Positions 12,359 through 23,147 of a stretch of DNA of 64,000 nt are shown here, one piece after another. Below the pieces are notes generated by a model that worked only from the letters and a program-made list of their open reading frames with translations, had not been told where the DNA came from and did no database searches. The position numbers were made by a program, and so were the translations under genes. Each line of letters starts with the position of its first letter. The stretch's first letter is position 1. The stretch comes from Gnetum montanum (lineage: Eukaryota; Streptophyta; Gnetopsida; Gnetales; Gnetaceae): NCBI GenBank assembly GCA_015680685.1, contig MNCI01026467.1:242157-306156 (forward strand), given 5' to 3'.

Positions 12359-13049
12359 ATCATAGGGGTTTTCCGTGTAGACATCTTGTTAGAAAGCATA
12401 ACCCCAAGAGTTCATTTAATCGATCCATCTGGAAATTTAGCTAATGAGGAGATACATGGAATTTGATCCTTGGTTGATCAAATGCCATCCTTGGGATTAA
12501 GGATTTGTATAATGTAGGTAATCTCCATGATGTTCAGAAAGATGGTGATACAAGTGTCAAGGATACTGATTGGGAATATATGTTGGATTATGACTATATT
12601 TTTCCCACCAAGACTAGAACTCTTTAGAATTAGACTGACCAAGAGGTTTTAAATCTATTCTATACATATGGAATGGGTCTAGTTGGCAAAGTGGCCATTT
12701 TAGTATATGGACAGAAAACCATTAACCAAAATCTAAGAGGTTTAATTTAACATAAGTACATAAGAATACATGGGGACCAATAAGAACAACTTCCTGGTTG
12801 GAGGTGTGAACCTTTTGGTTGATTATGTCATATGGGGTGATGGTTCTTACACTAGACAAGAAATCATTCTAGTTGGCTTTATGTGTAGACCTTATTTGGG
12901 CTTATTCTAATACATGCATATATACTTCATTACTTCTACATGCTCTAATATGGTTGGAAGATCTGAGAGTCCAACCTTCATTTCTTAATAAATCTACATA
13001 AAGAAAATCAAATATTAGTAGTAGAGAGTTGGAACTCTCTGGTAAGGAA

Positions 13050-14240
13050 ATCTGCTAAACTATTTTGTCTACCATTAATATATTTAGTTTGAAAATCAAA
13101 ATTAGCAAGAAAAAATGCCCATTAGATAAGCTAAGTGTGAGCAACTTTATTTAATGCTTTAGAACTTAGATACTTATCAAAGTGCTTTAAATCACTCCTA
13201 ATAATAAAATGTGTTCCTTGTAAAAAGACTCTAAATTTTTCCACACCTTTAACAAAGGTTAACAATTATTTATGGGTGTTGAAAGAATTTAGTTGAGAAC
13301 CACTAAACTTACCAGAGGTGTAACGATAGATTTTGATAACATTATCCTTTTGCTCCTTTAGGGTAGCTCCCTAAAATTCTTCAGAAGCATTTGTTTTGAG
13401 GATTAACTTACCATCTATAGGTAGTTAGAGTTTTGATAAGTTTTTGCATTTTTCTTTAATTTTCTTAGTTATGGCTATGTGTCTTTTTGATCATGGAGGA
13501 GCAATTTGGCTAAGCCTTTCATTGAGTAGTTTTCTATCTACAGCAAGATGTTTATAAAACCCAAAAACACAGTTGATGCATCCTAAGAATCATTGCAATT
13601 GGGTTTTATCATGGATTTCATCAAGAGATTTTGAGATTGATTCTTGAATATGTGTTTGCAAACTAATCCCAACATGAGGAATTTCTAAATCAAGAAATTC
13701 AATCTGTTCTTTGGCTATTTGCATTTTGGTTGGGGATAAGACTAATCCTACTTTGTCTATTATGCTAAAAAATTGTTCTAGATGGAAAAGATGTTCATCC
13801 ACATTTTTACTCAAGATGAGGATATCATCAATATAAACTAGGATAAAAGGATATGCTCCAAAAATAGAATCCATTTTTTTGTTGAAAGATTGGAGATATT
13901 TTAATTCCAAATAGTAATACTTTCCATTGATATAATCCTCCAGGAACTATGAATGCTATTTTTCATCTATCTTTTTTTTCCACCTGAATCTACCAAAAGC
14001 CTAATTTCAAATCAAATTCAGAGTATACATGAGTATGAAGTAATCACTGGACAAGATCATCTTTACTAGGGATCAAATGCTGAACTACTTTGATGATTTC
14101 ATTCAAAGGCTTATAGTTTACTACTAGTTGTTTCTTACCTCTTATGATCTCGACGCATTTATTAACAAAGAAAGCAACACAAGCAAGTACTTGGCCTAAT
14201 GAGTTCTTTCTCTATTAGCATTCTTATTTCCTCATTACAC
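13050..14240 (-). pseudogene. Pararetrovirus reverse transcriptase-RNase H remnant
   Basis: Replication enzyme remnant. RT lies at about 14240-13590. The catalytic box is in FILVYIDDILILS at about 13850-13810, followed by a conserved LSPTKMQIAKEQIEFLD segment. RNase H follows at about 13480-13050 and ends in a segment containing FLANFDF and YINGRQNSLADFLTRE, typical of caulimovirid RNase H C-termini. Several frameshifts and stops separate the blocks, notably around 13910-14000 and 14100-14230. A YIDD box and the RNase H tail distinguish it from the YVDD pol genes of the retrotransposons nearby. Confidence 0.75.
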
Positions 14241-14708
14241 TCTTATTTTAGTGATGGAGGCATACCTATATGATGTGTCTTAGCCTTGACCTTGACACCA
14301 TCTTTAAGCTCAATATAACACTAATATGTTTTCTTATATCTAAAGATAGTTGGGTCATCTAAAGCTAGTGTGAGAATTTTTTCTTGAATTTCTTGAATCT
14401 TTCCCTTGTGTGACTCTATGTTGTTTACTACCCATGTACTTGTGTTTTCTTTTTATGGTTTTGGTGTGAAAAACTTTTGGTGATATATATTATTCCTATA
14501 AAACTTATGAGATGTTAATTGTACATAATTATTCCCTATCGTATAGGGTTCGTACTACCTAAGATTATCTGTATCTATGAGTAAATCATATGTATGCATG
14601 TCATAATAATAAACTAAAAATTCTATAATTCATCCTTCATGTGTTTTGATTAGTATTTTGGCAATGTATTCTAGAGGGTCTTTTTGTTTATCAAAAGTGA
14701 TGTACATT

Positions 14709-15062
14709 TTACTTTGTTTTTTTCCAAAAATAACTTGGAATAAAGGACCATCTGGCAAGAGATATTTCAGCTCCACTAACTAATAATGCATCCACACTAT
14801 ATGGTTTGTATGAAGGAAATTTTACTTGAAAAGTCACCAGTGGTAGTCTAGTGTTGTTCTTGTTACTGTTCACTAGTTGGATAGGCATGGCTTTAGTTTC
14901 TTCTTCATATTTTTGTCCCTGAGAACTCTCTTCTTCTTTTTCTAATTCTTCTGCCTTAATTGTTGCCCATTGGATGTACTTCTGTAGTTTCTCTATTCTA
15001 TACAAGAGAGTTACAAATTTTGGTATTTCCTCTATTGTTTCTTCATGATGTTTCATTTTCAT
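14709..15062 (-). pseudogene. Pararetrovirus aspartic protease region
   Basis: A 117-residue open segment. It has a charged, coiled-coil-like N-terminal half (EELEKEEESSQ), then the retroviral-type protease start VDALLVSGAEISLA. The residue before Ser-Gly-Ala should be the catalytic Asp and is Val here. The stretch from 14241 to 14708 between protease and RT contains only short frames. Confidence 0.6.
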
Positions 15063-15355
15063 GTCTAATTGGGCTTCTAACTCTGTTTCTACTTCTAATG
15101 GTTGTGAATCAGGGTATTTTAATAAACTTTATCTAAGGTTGTACTCTTGGCTAGATAATTCTTATTTCTTTTTATTTAATTGTATTTTCAAGGACATCAT
15201 TCGGTCAATATCATCTATGGGAATTATATAACTAATTTATGTTCTAAGTGTTTAACTTGCATAAGGATGAGTTGATATGTGGGATCATCATTAAATGGAT
15301 CTAAGTCTTGTGTTAGTGTTTGTGCATATGGGGATCCTAGTTGGCTTGACTCATT

Positions 15356-16800
15356 TTAAAAGGGTTGTGACCTTGAAGTGATTATCCTTCGTAGAGGCCA
15401 CCTATGTGAGAATCTATTCATAGCACAATAATACACATCACTATCTAAACTATCTCCATCAATACTTAATCCATGGAGACTTTCATACGGTTCATCTTCA
15501 ACTTCCCCCACATCAAAAGGAGCATTGTCCCTGGAACCAGTGGATGATGAGTAGTCATCAGACTCAATATAAATATCCTGAGATTCAAATGGACACATAG
15601 CATCATTCACATAATCATAATATTTTTTAGAGATATTTAATTCTTGAATGAAATTAACCTGTTTAGGTACCTATCCTTTATGGGACACTTGTTGGCATAA
15701 TGATTTCCTTTACAGATATAACATTTGATCTGTTCTCAAGATAAAGGTTTCTTACAACGTTTAAACATTCCTCTAAACACTTTATCAAGATAAGGCTGTG
15801 CAAGATGTTTAAACTAGATGGACTATTATTTAGGTCTCCATTGTCTTCAAATTTTACCTTTCCCTTTTGAACTAGAGCAACATGATTTGGACCATTTATG
15901 TTCAGGGAAAATCTTGGCACAGAAATTTTTACTAATTTTATGGTTAATCTTTTTCATAACATCTTGTGCATGTATATCCTGACACAATTCTCTATTTACC
16001 TCAACTATTAATTATCTAATATAATTAAAACTTACATCATCTAAAGTTCTATTGTGTTATTTCATTTCATTTTGATATTTTTTTGCAAATGGCTAGGGCA
16101 TGGACCCTAGTAGGTGTTCTTTGGCTACATGGACATGTGTTAGCCTTCCTTTATAATACCAAGATTTAAATTGATCAAGAAATTTGTCTACATCTTGGAT
16201 TCTCTGCACATTTGTAGAAAAATACTATTCTCTACAGTCAATTACCATATTTTGTTTGTTCCCTAAGAATTATTTTGTTATGGTGCTGAGAAAGATGATG
16301 GTAGGACTATTTAAAAGTTTTTCTTTTGTATCTGTTTCTATCTGATTCGATCATCTCGTAAGATTCCCTGTAAAATGAAAGATAGTATTTTGGATTGCAT
16401 GTCAAGATGACTTTTTATCTAATAATACTTGATGTTCCATGTTAAATTTTGGAGCTCTTTCACTAATAGGTCAAGAAGACATATTTTGGTATTCTTCAGG
16501 ATTGGCTTCATAATAGTCATGAGATCTTAACATCTCATATGCTCCTTCTTCTACAAAATATTTTGCTGGTGGTTCTACATATCTAGCACTAAATGTAATT
16601 ACCATAGGTCTTGATGTAGATTCCTAATTTATATTTATCCTACTTTTCCCTTTTTGGAGGTAAAAGTATTGTGCTCTATAATCTAGTTGTGAACTAGAGG
16701 AATCTAGGTTAGTACCATAATCAAGAATACCATGTTTGTCAAATGTCTTGTCAATTTGGAATTCTTTTTTCTTAGGTACTGGTTTTTGAGTTTTTACTTT
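15356..16800 (-). pseudogene. Pararetrovirus coat-protein region with CCHC zinc knuckle
   Basis: Coat/nucleocapsid-type remnant. The zinc knuckle is at about 15723-15685 on the minus strand: CYICKGNHYANKC, spacing C-x2-C-x4-H-x4-C. Upstream, 16700-15730, are broken frames with conserved caulimovirid capsid features, such as a VDKFLDQFKSWYYKGR stretch at about 16190-16140. Downstream of the knuckle, 15610-15356, is an acidic serine-rich segment. The region is interrupted by many stops. The knuckle and its position before the protease support the call. Confidence 0.65.
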
Positions 16801-17002
16801 GTTATAAATATTTTCTAATATTTGTTTATTTTTTAATATTTTAGCCTCTATGCCATATGTCTATCCTAAGACATCACTTAATTTATCATTCGTCCAATTT
16901 TGGAGTCTAATGATGTCTGTTGTCATATCTACAGAGGGTTTTTGATATAATCTATATACTATTTCCCTAGGTTTTTTCTCCTCTTTTCTCTTTTCTTCAG
17001 TT
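16801..17002 (-). pseudogene. Pararetrovirus movement-protein region, 3' piece
   Basis: The open stretch containing EEKRKEEKKPREIVYRLYQK lies directly beside the TE-1 insertion point. It is continuous in the viral map with 62640-63239 once TE-1 and one target-site copy are ignored. Assigned to the movement-protein/coat junction by position. Confidence 0.45.
16998..17002. repeat. TE-1 target-site duplication, left copy (CAGTT)
   Basis: CAGTT sits immediately left of the TE-1 5' LTR and is repeated exactly at 62635-62639, right after the 3' LTR. A 5-bp duplication is the normal Ty3/gypsy length. Confidence 0.92.
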
Positions 17003-18672
17003 TGAAACACCCCAAAATTTGAAGGCATGCTTACTTCACCAGGTCTTTGCAATTCGCACAGCGTTATGGCAGTTCTTTAGGAGATGGATGCTCTGATGTT
17101 CAGGCTATCCAGTTTAGCAGGTTTTCTACCCCAGGTGTCAACAGGCTAAACGGATTCTCCAGCCTGCCCACCTGAGTGGTTCATCCAGCCGATAGCGCAT
17201 TTAGGAGCGGTGTGTAGAATTGTTGGCGGTGCTCAGAATGCACAAAATGCTTCATCAAATTTTCTAAGTCAAGGAATTTTGTTACGCTACGCTACACTAT
17301 GTAGCGTAGCCAACTTTAGAAGACATTTGCAAAAGCACAGTGCTACGCTATGCTATGCCACGTAGCATAGCACAGCGTAGCAAAAACTAGATGGTCAATC
17401 CCCTTGCCTGACTTCAAGTCCTTCAGCAATGTCTCCTTTTGTTAGAAAGCGGCAAACTTGGCAAGAAGCAGGCCATGTTGGCTGCTACGCTACGCTAAGC
17501 TACATGGCGCAACGTGGCATAGCAATTCTACAAAAGTGATAGAAGGCATCTCAAAGGGCGGGATCAGCAAGTTCGCAAGCTTCACAGTGCAAAAGGAAAA
17601 TTTTGCAAATTGGTGACATTTTTTACGACTAAGTATAGCTACTACGCCATGATACGCTACATAGCATAACATAGCATAGCAAATATGCAATAAATAGTCA
17701 GCGCACTTCAAAGGTTTCCAATGCATGCAACAGGACACAACACAAACTTTTTGCTTTGAACCGGTGGCTACGCTACGCTACGTAGCATAGCACATTGTGA
17801 TAAGATGCTACGCTACAAAGCATAGCAAAGCATAGCAAGCAATTATGCTACATCAATGCACTCCACCTAATTGCACCGTTGCTCTAACAGTGTAATTACA
17901 GCGTGGCAGGCTTGTAATTATGGCATGGTAGGCCTGCCCAACAGTCATGTAGGCACATGCAGCATAGACAGGTTAGCATAAGCTCAGGGCACGTGGTGTC
18001 CAAACCGCATCTTTCATGCACCCTCTATCCTATAAATACCCCAATGAGCAATGCTCGAGGGGTTCGAGTCCAGGTTTTTTGATAATCTGGTTGGCTAACA
18101 ATTTTTTTGGCTGACAAGCAAAACAGTTGACACTGTAACCTTGAGCATTGTAAGCTTTCTGTTTGACATTGTAAATAGTTAGCACTCTCAGTTGGGATTT
18201 TGTTCTGCTCTTTTCTACCACCATGGTAGCACTTCGCATTGTTAACACCTAAGTCCACATTCAAGCACATAGCCGTCTTGCTCTACACGTCTTGGTTACT
18301 CTTGGGATCTCTGCACTTTTCAATGCTGTGCAACCGATTGTATCCACCTTGACAAAGTGAAGTTGTAGCTTCAAAGCGGTGCATTTTTATAACTTCATTT
18401 TACTTTGTCTCCTTCTTATTATTGCATTTTACACTATTTTCCATCCCTTTTACATTGAAGCATTACTTCATGCTATCAGTCTCATTTTCAAATTATCTAG
18501 TTGCAAAAGGTTATATTAACATCGACTAAGTCCCTATCTGATCGACTAGATCGTTCAGGGAGCCTTGTTTCTGCTCTATCCAGCATAGCCCTCCCATGGA
18601 AATGGGGTTAAGACTGTCAATGATCGATGACCTCTTGGTGTTTTCCAGCCACCAACATTTTCAGTCACTACA
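17003..18672 (+). repeat. TE-1 5' LTR
   Basis: Begins TGAAACACCCC and ends GTCACTACA. It aligns along its length with 60937-62634, with scattered differences, mostly transitions, and small indels. U3 is full of self-complementary GCTACGCTACG / CGTAGCGTAGC blocks at about 17285-17390, 17485-17520, 17640-17680 and 17765-17850. The TATA box is at 18031. Confidence 0.93.
18031..18038 (+). promoter_or_regulatory. TE-1 5' LTR TATA box
   Basis: TATAAATA within CCTATAAATACCCC, conserved in the other LTR at 61994 and in the same place in the TE-2 and TE-3 LTRs. It would drive the genomic RNA. Confidence 0.75.
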
Positions 18673-18679
18673 GCTTTTC

Positions 18680-18696
18680 TAGCACTAGAAGGAAGG
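18680..18696 (+). other. TE-1 primer binding site
   Basis: TAGCACTAGAAGGAAGG starts seven bases after the LTR. It differs from the intact TE-3 site TGGCGCTAGAAGGAGGG by G-to-A changes only. I do not assign the tRNA. Confidence 0.7.
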
Positions 18697-18799
18697 CTTT
18701 TTGGTGCCCTTTTCATGTGTCATGGTAGTCCTATAAGCCTTCTACACCCTGATACACATTAGCATAAACTTGACATCCATCTATGGTGTTTTACGCGTC

Positions 18800-19022
18800 G
18801 TGCAATGCAAATCGGTTGCCTCAAGAGTTCCTCAAGAACCCTGCAGGACATAAAGCCTCCGGTCATTAGCTGAATTGCCTATCTTACGGTAGTCTTGCAC
18901 GCGTTCTGTATCCTATCGCGCACTAGTGTAAACGTGACACCCTTTTGTGGTTGTTTACACATCGTGTGGTACAGATCGGTCGCTTTGATGGTTCCTCGGG
19001 AGCCCGGCCAGACATAAAGCCT
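18800..19022 (+). repeat. TE-1 leader repeat, two units 164 bp apart
   Basis: Two copies (18800-18858 and 18964-19022) of a GC-rich core of about 58 bases that begins near CAGATCGGTCGC and ends GACATAAAGCCT. Five copies of the same core are in the TE-3 leader. It lies between PBS and gag, where packaging or dimerisation signals are found in retroelements. Confidence 0.75.
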
Positions 19023-19125
19023 TTTTGATTACTTTCCAATTCCTTTGTTTTTCTCGTCCACAAAACTATTTAGCTTTCCAATTTCCTTGCTTTTCACATT
19101 TGCAAAATTGTCTAGCTTAGTAACA

Positions 19126-21053
19126 ATGACTTCTGCAACTACCACTGCTAATACCTTCAAGGTCGAAGTTCCCATCACGGTTCAAGGCATCACAGGTGCC
19201 TAACAACCGCTTAACCCAATGCTGGAAACACGTCGATCCCTCAGGATCCAAAAATGGGGACCTGAGGGCTTGGCCCAACAACATGAGCGATATAACTTCC
19301 TCTGTGCAAAGGTTCAGGCAAACTTTCCTTTGGATGTACATGAATTCAAAGGCAAACGTAGCTTCAAGTTTGCTTACTATGACGGGAAGGAGTTTGTTCC
19401 CACTCCTAGTGCTTCCATACCTTTAACACAGATAAATCAAAGGCTTCTAGACTAGCTAATCCAATTGGCCAGACTTAGGGAGCAACAGGACACAGCATCT
19501 AACTAGGATGATGCCTTCTAGAATGGACAGGAGGAACTCGATTCCCAATCTGACGAGGGAGGTCAAACCAACCATGTTCCTATCCCTCCTACCTAGTCCT
19601 TCTAGGCCAATCCGTTGTCTGTCACCGCTCCCTTTTTGATCACACCTACACTCCCGTAGCCTACAATCACAATTGCAATGGGTAGCCATGTCACCTTCCC
19701 GACGTATCAACATCCTTATTCCCCTGTTTCATTTGCAGCAACTATGCCTCTGCAAACTATTCATCAGTCCATTCCTGTAGCGCATCACACACCAATCATG
19801 GCTACCCTACCACATGTTCATACTATACCTACTTCACAATCATACACAAATTCCATTTCAATTCCTACGTTCACATCTATTTCACCCACAGCGATAGGCC
19901 CGGGCCCATCCACATGGTGGACCCCATTTACTTCTTCACCTATTCCACAACCATCACAGATGTCTTATTATGTTCACCCTCAGACCTACCAAACCCCGCA
20001 AATGGTACAACCCAACACGGGGCTATGGTCTGTTCCACCGATGACACAAGTGGTCTATCCGGTAGCCCAACCAGCAGTTTCTACTCTAACAACACCACCT
20101 ACTAGGTGGTGGACATCGCAAGCAGCACCATTCGCGGGGGCTATCCCAATGGTACTGTCAATGGGTCACACTGCCACCCCTGCCATTCCATAGATGGGAG
20201 ATGCCTCGGTAGTTCCCCAACCATCCATAACGTTGCAGGGTCTGGACCAAGCATTCCATCTTATCCAAACCCTCATTGAGGAAAGAAAGCACCTCAAAGC
20301 TATTGGGTCTAACATGGTACAAGTCATGGACTTTTACCAGGATGACCCCATCAACCCTGCAATCCCTGCTCTAATGTTACCCCCAGGGATGTCCCTCCCC
20401 CACTTCACGAAGTACAATGGGGAGGGAGATCCCAATGCACATCTTGTTACCTTTAGGTCTGAATCCCTTCTATTGCAACAATGGCCACACACGATTATTT
20501 GTGTCTTTGTTATGTCCCTAGCTGGGAAAGCCCTAGATTGGTACCGCACACTAACACGCTTATCCATTTCAACTCTAGAGGAGCTTCTGACCCAATTCGT
20601 GACACGCTTCAAGTATAACTTGAAGGCAGAAACCATGCTGGACCAGTTGATGAGCGTGAAGCAGGATCCTCTAGAACCAGTCTAGAAGTTCATCCAATGA
20701 TGGAGTGCAACCCTTAACGAAATCTGTGAGCCCATCGCTGAGGCCCACTTGTTGGTCATCTTTAAGGGTGTAGTGAATGACTTTATCAAGTCTAAACTGT
20801 ACTACCTTGCACCTTGCACTCTTAGTCAAGCCTTTGCTCAGACTAAGAGTATACAGGACATGGTCAAGGCAAGCAAAGACCTAGCCTACATTGCCTACAA
20901 AAACACCTTCACAAAGAAGGACAAGGGTAAGGCGCCAATAACCACAGTGGTCGCTGTGGTGACCGAGGCCAAGCCCAAACCTAGTAACAATGGTAACAAG
21001 AACAACAAGAAATCGGCGGTACCTACAGCTAACACCGTGCCCAAGCAGGGCAA
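19126..21053 (+). pseudogene. gag: TE-1 gag, first part (interrupted by TE-2)
   Basis: Capsid polyprotein. The start is the ATG at 19126 (MTSATT), matching the TE-3 start (MTSAST). Features in order: a RRSLRIQ segment at about 19227, a Pro/Thr-rich linker at 19680-20190, then the capsid core at 20330-20860 with DPNAHLVTFRSE, LAGKALDWYRTL and TQFVTRFKYNLKAET. A basic tail rich in Asn/Lys is at 20930-21020. In-frame stops include positions near 19201, 19453, 20191 and 20683. TE-2 enters at 21053/48520, and the frame resumes exactly there, with the finger and protease. The break falls in a low-complexity Pro/Ala stretch. Confidence 0.88.
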
Positions 21054-21150
21054 TGAAACACCCCAAATTTTGGCCTAGCACTTTGAAATGAGAACAATTT
21101 AGAGCCTCTTGAGTTTTGGGAGGAAAAAATTTGACTGAGGCATGGAACTC

Positions 21151-21290
21151 ACACTCGGCTTGTCAAGCTAGCTTTCCCATGCTCAACTTATCAAGCTAGC
21201 TTACTCACACTCGGCTTATCAAGCTAGCTTGCCCACGCTCAGCTTGTCAAGCTAGCTTACTCACAGTCGGCTTGTCAAGCTAGCTTGCCC
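21151..21290 (+). repeat. 28-bp tandem repeat in TE-2 U3 (five copies)
   Basis: Units share the core GCTTGTCAAGCTAGCTT, itself partly palindromic (AAGCTAGCTT). There are five copies here and seven in the 3' LTR at 46618-46812, so copy number changed after insertion. Confidence 0.85.
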
Positions 21291-21888
21291 TCAGCGTGAG
21301 CAACTCGAAGAGCCTTAAAATCAAGTCAAAATGGTCTAACTTTGAAGGTGCAAGACATCCTTGGGGTCCATTAATAACCACTCCAAGTTTCAGCATCCAA
21401 AATCCAATATTTCAAGTCAAAATTGTACAAATCTTGCTACTCAGGCTGAGGTCAAGCCAAGATCACGCTGGCAGCATGATTCTAGCATGAGTAACCCGAA
21501 ATAGCCCCAAAACAGTGTTAAAATGGCCTAATTTCGAGGGTACAAGGCCTCCTCAAGGTCCACTAATGATTGGTCCAGGTCCCAGCCCTCAGAATTCTAG
21601 TTTTGAGCTTGAAAATACATCATTTTAGCTCTCACACTGAGGTCACTCTGGAGTCATGCCTAGCTCACGCTGACAGCGTGAGTCCAGCGTGAGTTGCCAA
21701 AATGACCAAAATCAAGGCACAAACAGGCTCAAATTCAGCATGCAGGTCATTTCCAAGGTCAAGCAGTAGTTACACTTGAAAGATAGGTCTCAAAGATCAA
21801 GATTTGGTGTGAAATGTACCATCTCAGCTTGCTCACGCCAAGGTCACGCTGAGGTCACACCCAGCTCACGTTGGTAGCATGAGTCCAG

Positions 21889-22036
21889 TGTGAGCACTAT
21901 TCACTAGCGTGAGCACTATTCACCAGTGTGAGCACTATTCACCAGTGTGAGCACTATTCACCAGTGTGAACACTATTCATCAATGTGACCACTATTCATC
22001 AGTGTGAACATTATTTATCAGCGTGAACACTATTCA
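21889..22036 (+). repeat. 21-bp tandem repeat in TE-2 U3 (about eight copies)
   Basis: Units read GTGTGAGCACTATTCACCA with variants. About eight copies here and six in the 3' LTR (47413-47530). Confidence 0.85.
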
Positions 22037-22466
22037 TGCCAAGACAAAAGCACTCCAAACACACACTAAGGACACCCCAGGACCAAATTAACTCTCGCTG
22101 GGAGCCCTGATGAAGTAGAGATGCCTCAAACAACCATAGAACCACTCAAATTGACATCCTGCAACAGTCAATTCAAAGGACCATGAAGTTTCAAGTGAGC
22201 CGGAGTCAATCCCTCTTGAATTTCATTGTAAATTTTCATTGTAAGCCTCACCATCTATGTGCTTTTCAAGCTCTTACGTTGCTTCCATGGGCATAAGCTA
22301 GCTTGCATTGTAAGATATAGTGCACCTGGTCAAAAACATAGCCTGCCTACACACGACCAACTCACACACAACTGTCTACCGAACACGTGTCACACAATCT
22401 TGTTTCCTCTCATCTCTTGGCCATCAATCCCATCCATGGATTCCATGCCCGAGCCTAGCCAAACCC

Positions 22467-22474
22467 TATAAATA
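22467..22474 (+). promoter_or_regulatory. TE-2 5' LTR TATA box
   Basis: TATAAATA within AACCCTATAAATACCC, conserved in the 3' LTR at 47957. Confidence 0.7.
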
Positions 22475-22790
22475 CCCTGTCAATTCACTTAAACAGGGTG
22501 GAAAATTCTGAAGAATGAGCAACTTTGAACCTTGGACGCTCAGGCACACAAGACTCCTAGCATCCAAGCACCCGTAAACACATCACCACATCACTCCGGG
22601 GCTTAGCGCTTGACTTGCTATCACACACACAACTATGCTTTGATTAGTGCACACTCTTGTTAAACAATATAATACAGTTTCATTATTACCTTCCATTTAT
22701 ATTGTTTACTTTGTTTACGCTTTGTTTACAATATAGCTCTGTTTATGCTTCATTTACAATTTAGTCTCTGTTTATGCTCTGTGCTCTGTT

Positions 22791-23147
22791 AAACATTGCA
22801 TAGATCAAGTGCTGAAACTAAAGCTCAACTTGTCAAGCTAGCTTACACATGCCCAGCTTGACCTACTCACGTTAACCCCAGTCACTCACGCTGAGACTAG
22901 TCACACACCCTGATCTGCTCATGCTAGGTTCTAACTCATGCTAATGTTGTGTACTCATGCTGAGGTGACTCACGCTAAGCTGCTACAGTAGTCACGCTGC
23001 TACAGTATTCACGTTGCTACAGTACTGCGATAGTGCCACTACAGTGTTTTTTCAACAAAAACACACAAAACACATCCATTTCAAAGCTGAATTCACCGCA
23101 ATTCGCACCTAAATTCAAGCTGGTCTAAGTACTGACTACCACCAACA
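22791..23147 (+). other. TE-2 LTR/internal junction without recognisable PBS
   Basis: After the alignable LTR there is a CTTGTCAAGCTAGCTT fragment at 22830, CTCACGCT-type phrases, and four GCTACAGTA-like repeats at 22980-23035. No CTAGAAGG primer site is visible, unlike in TE-0, TE-1 and TE-3. The region looks rearranged. Confidence 0.45.

Larger units (their letters stand above)
11270..17002 (-). mobile_element. Endogenous caulimovirid (pararetrovirus) copy, downstream part
   Basis: Minus-strand remnant of a plant pararetrovirus. From high to low coordinates it holds the end of the movement-protein region, coat protein with a CCHC knuckle, aspartic protease, RT, RNase H, a TATA-type promoter, and a tRNA-Met-like primer site. 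This order is typical of single-polyprotein caulimovirids such as petuvirus- and florendovirus-like endogenous elements. TE-1 is inserted at 17002/62640 and the upstream part resumes at 62640-63239. Stops and frameshifts occur in every domain, so it is a fossil. Confidence 0.8.
21054..22790 (+). repeat. TE-2 5' LTR (part alignable to the 3' LTR)
   Basis: From TGAAACACCCCAAATTTTGG to about 22790 this aligns with 46525-48283. Beyond that point the two LTRs stop matching, so the true inner boundary is unclear; if the LTR had the 1,990-bp length of its partner it would end near 23043, at CCACTACA. The TATA box is at 22467. It contains two tandem arrays. Confidence 0.8.
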
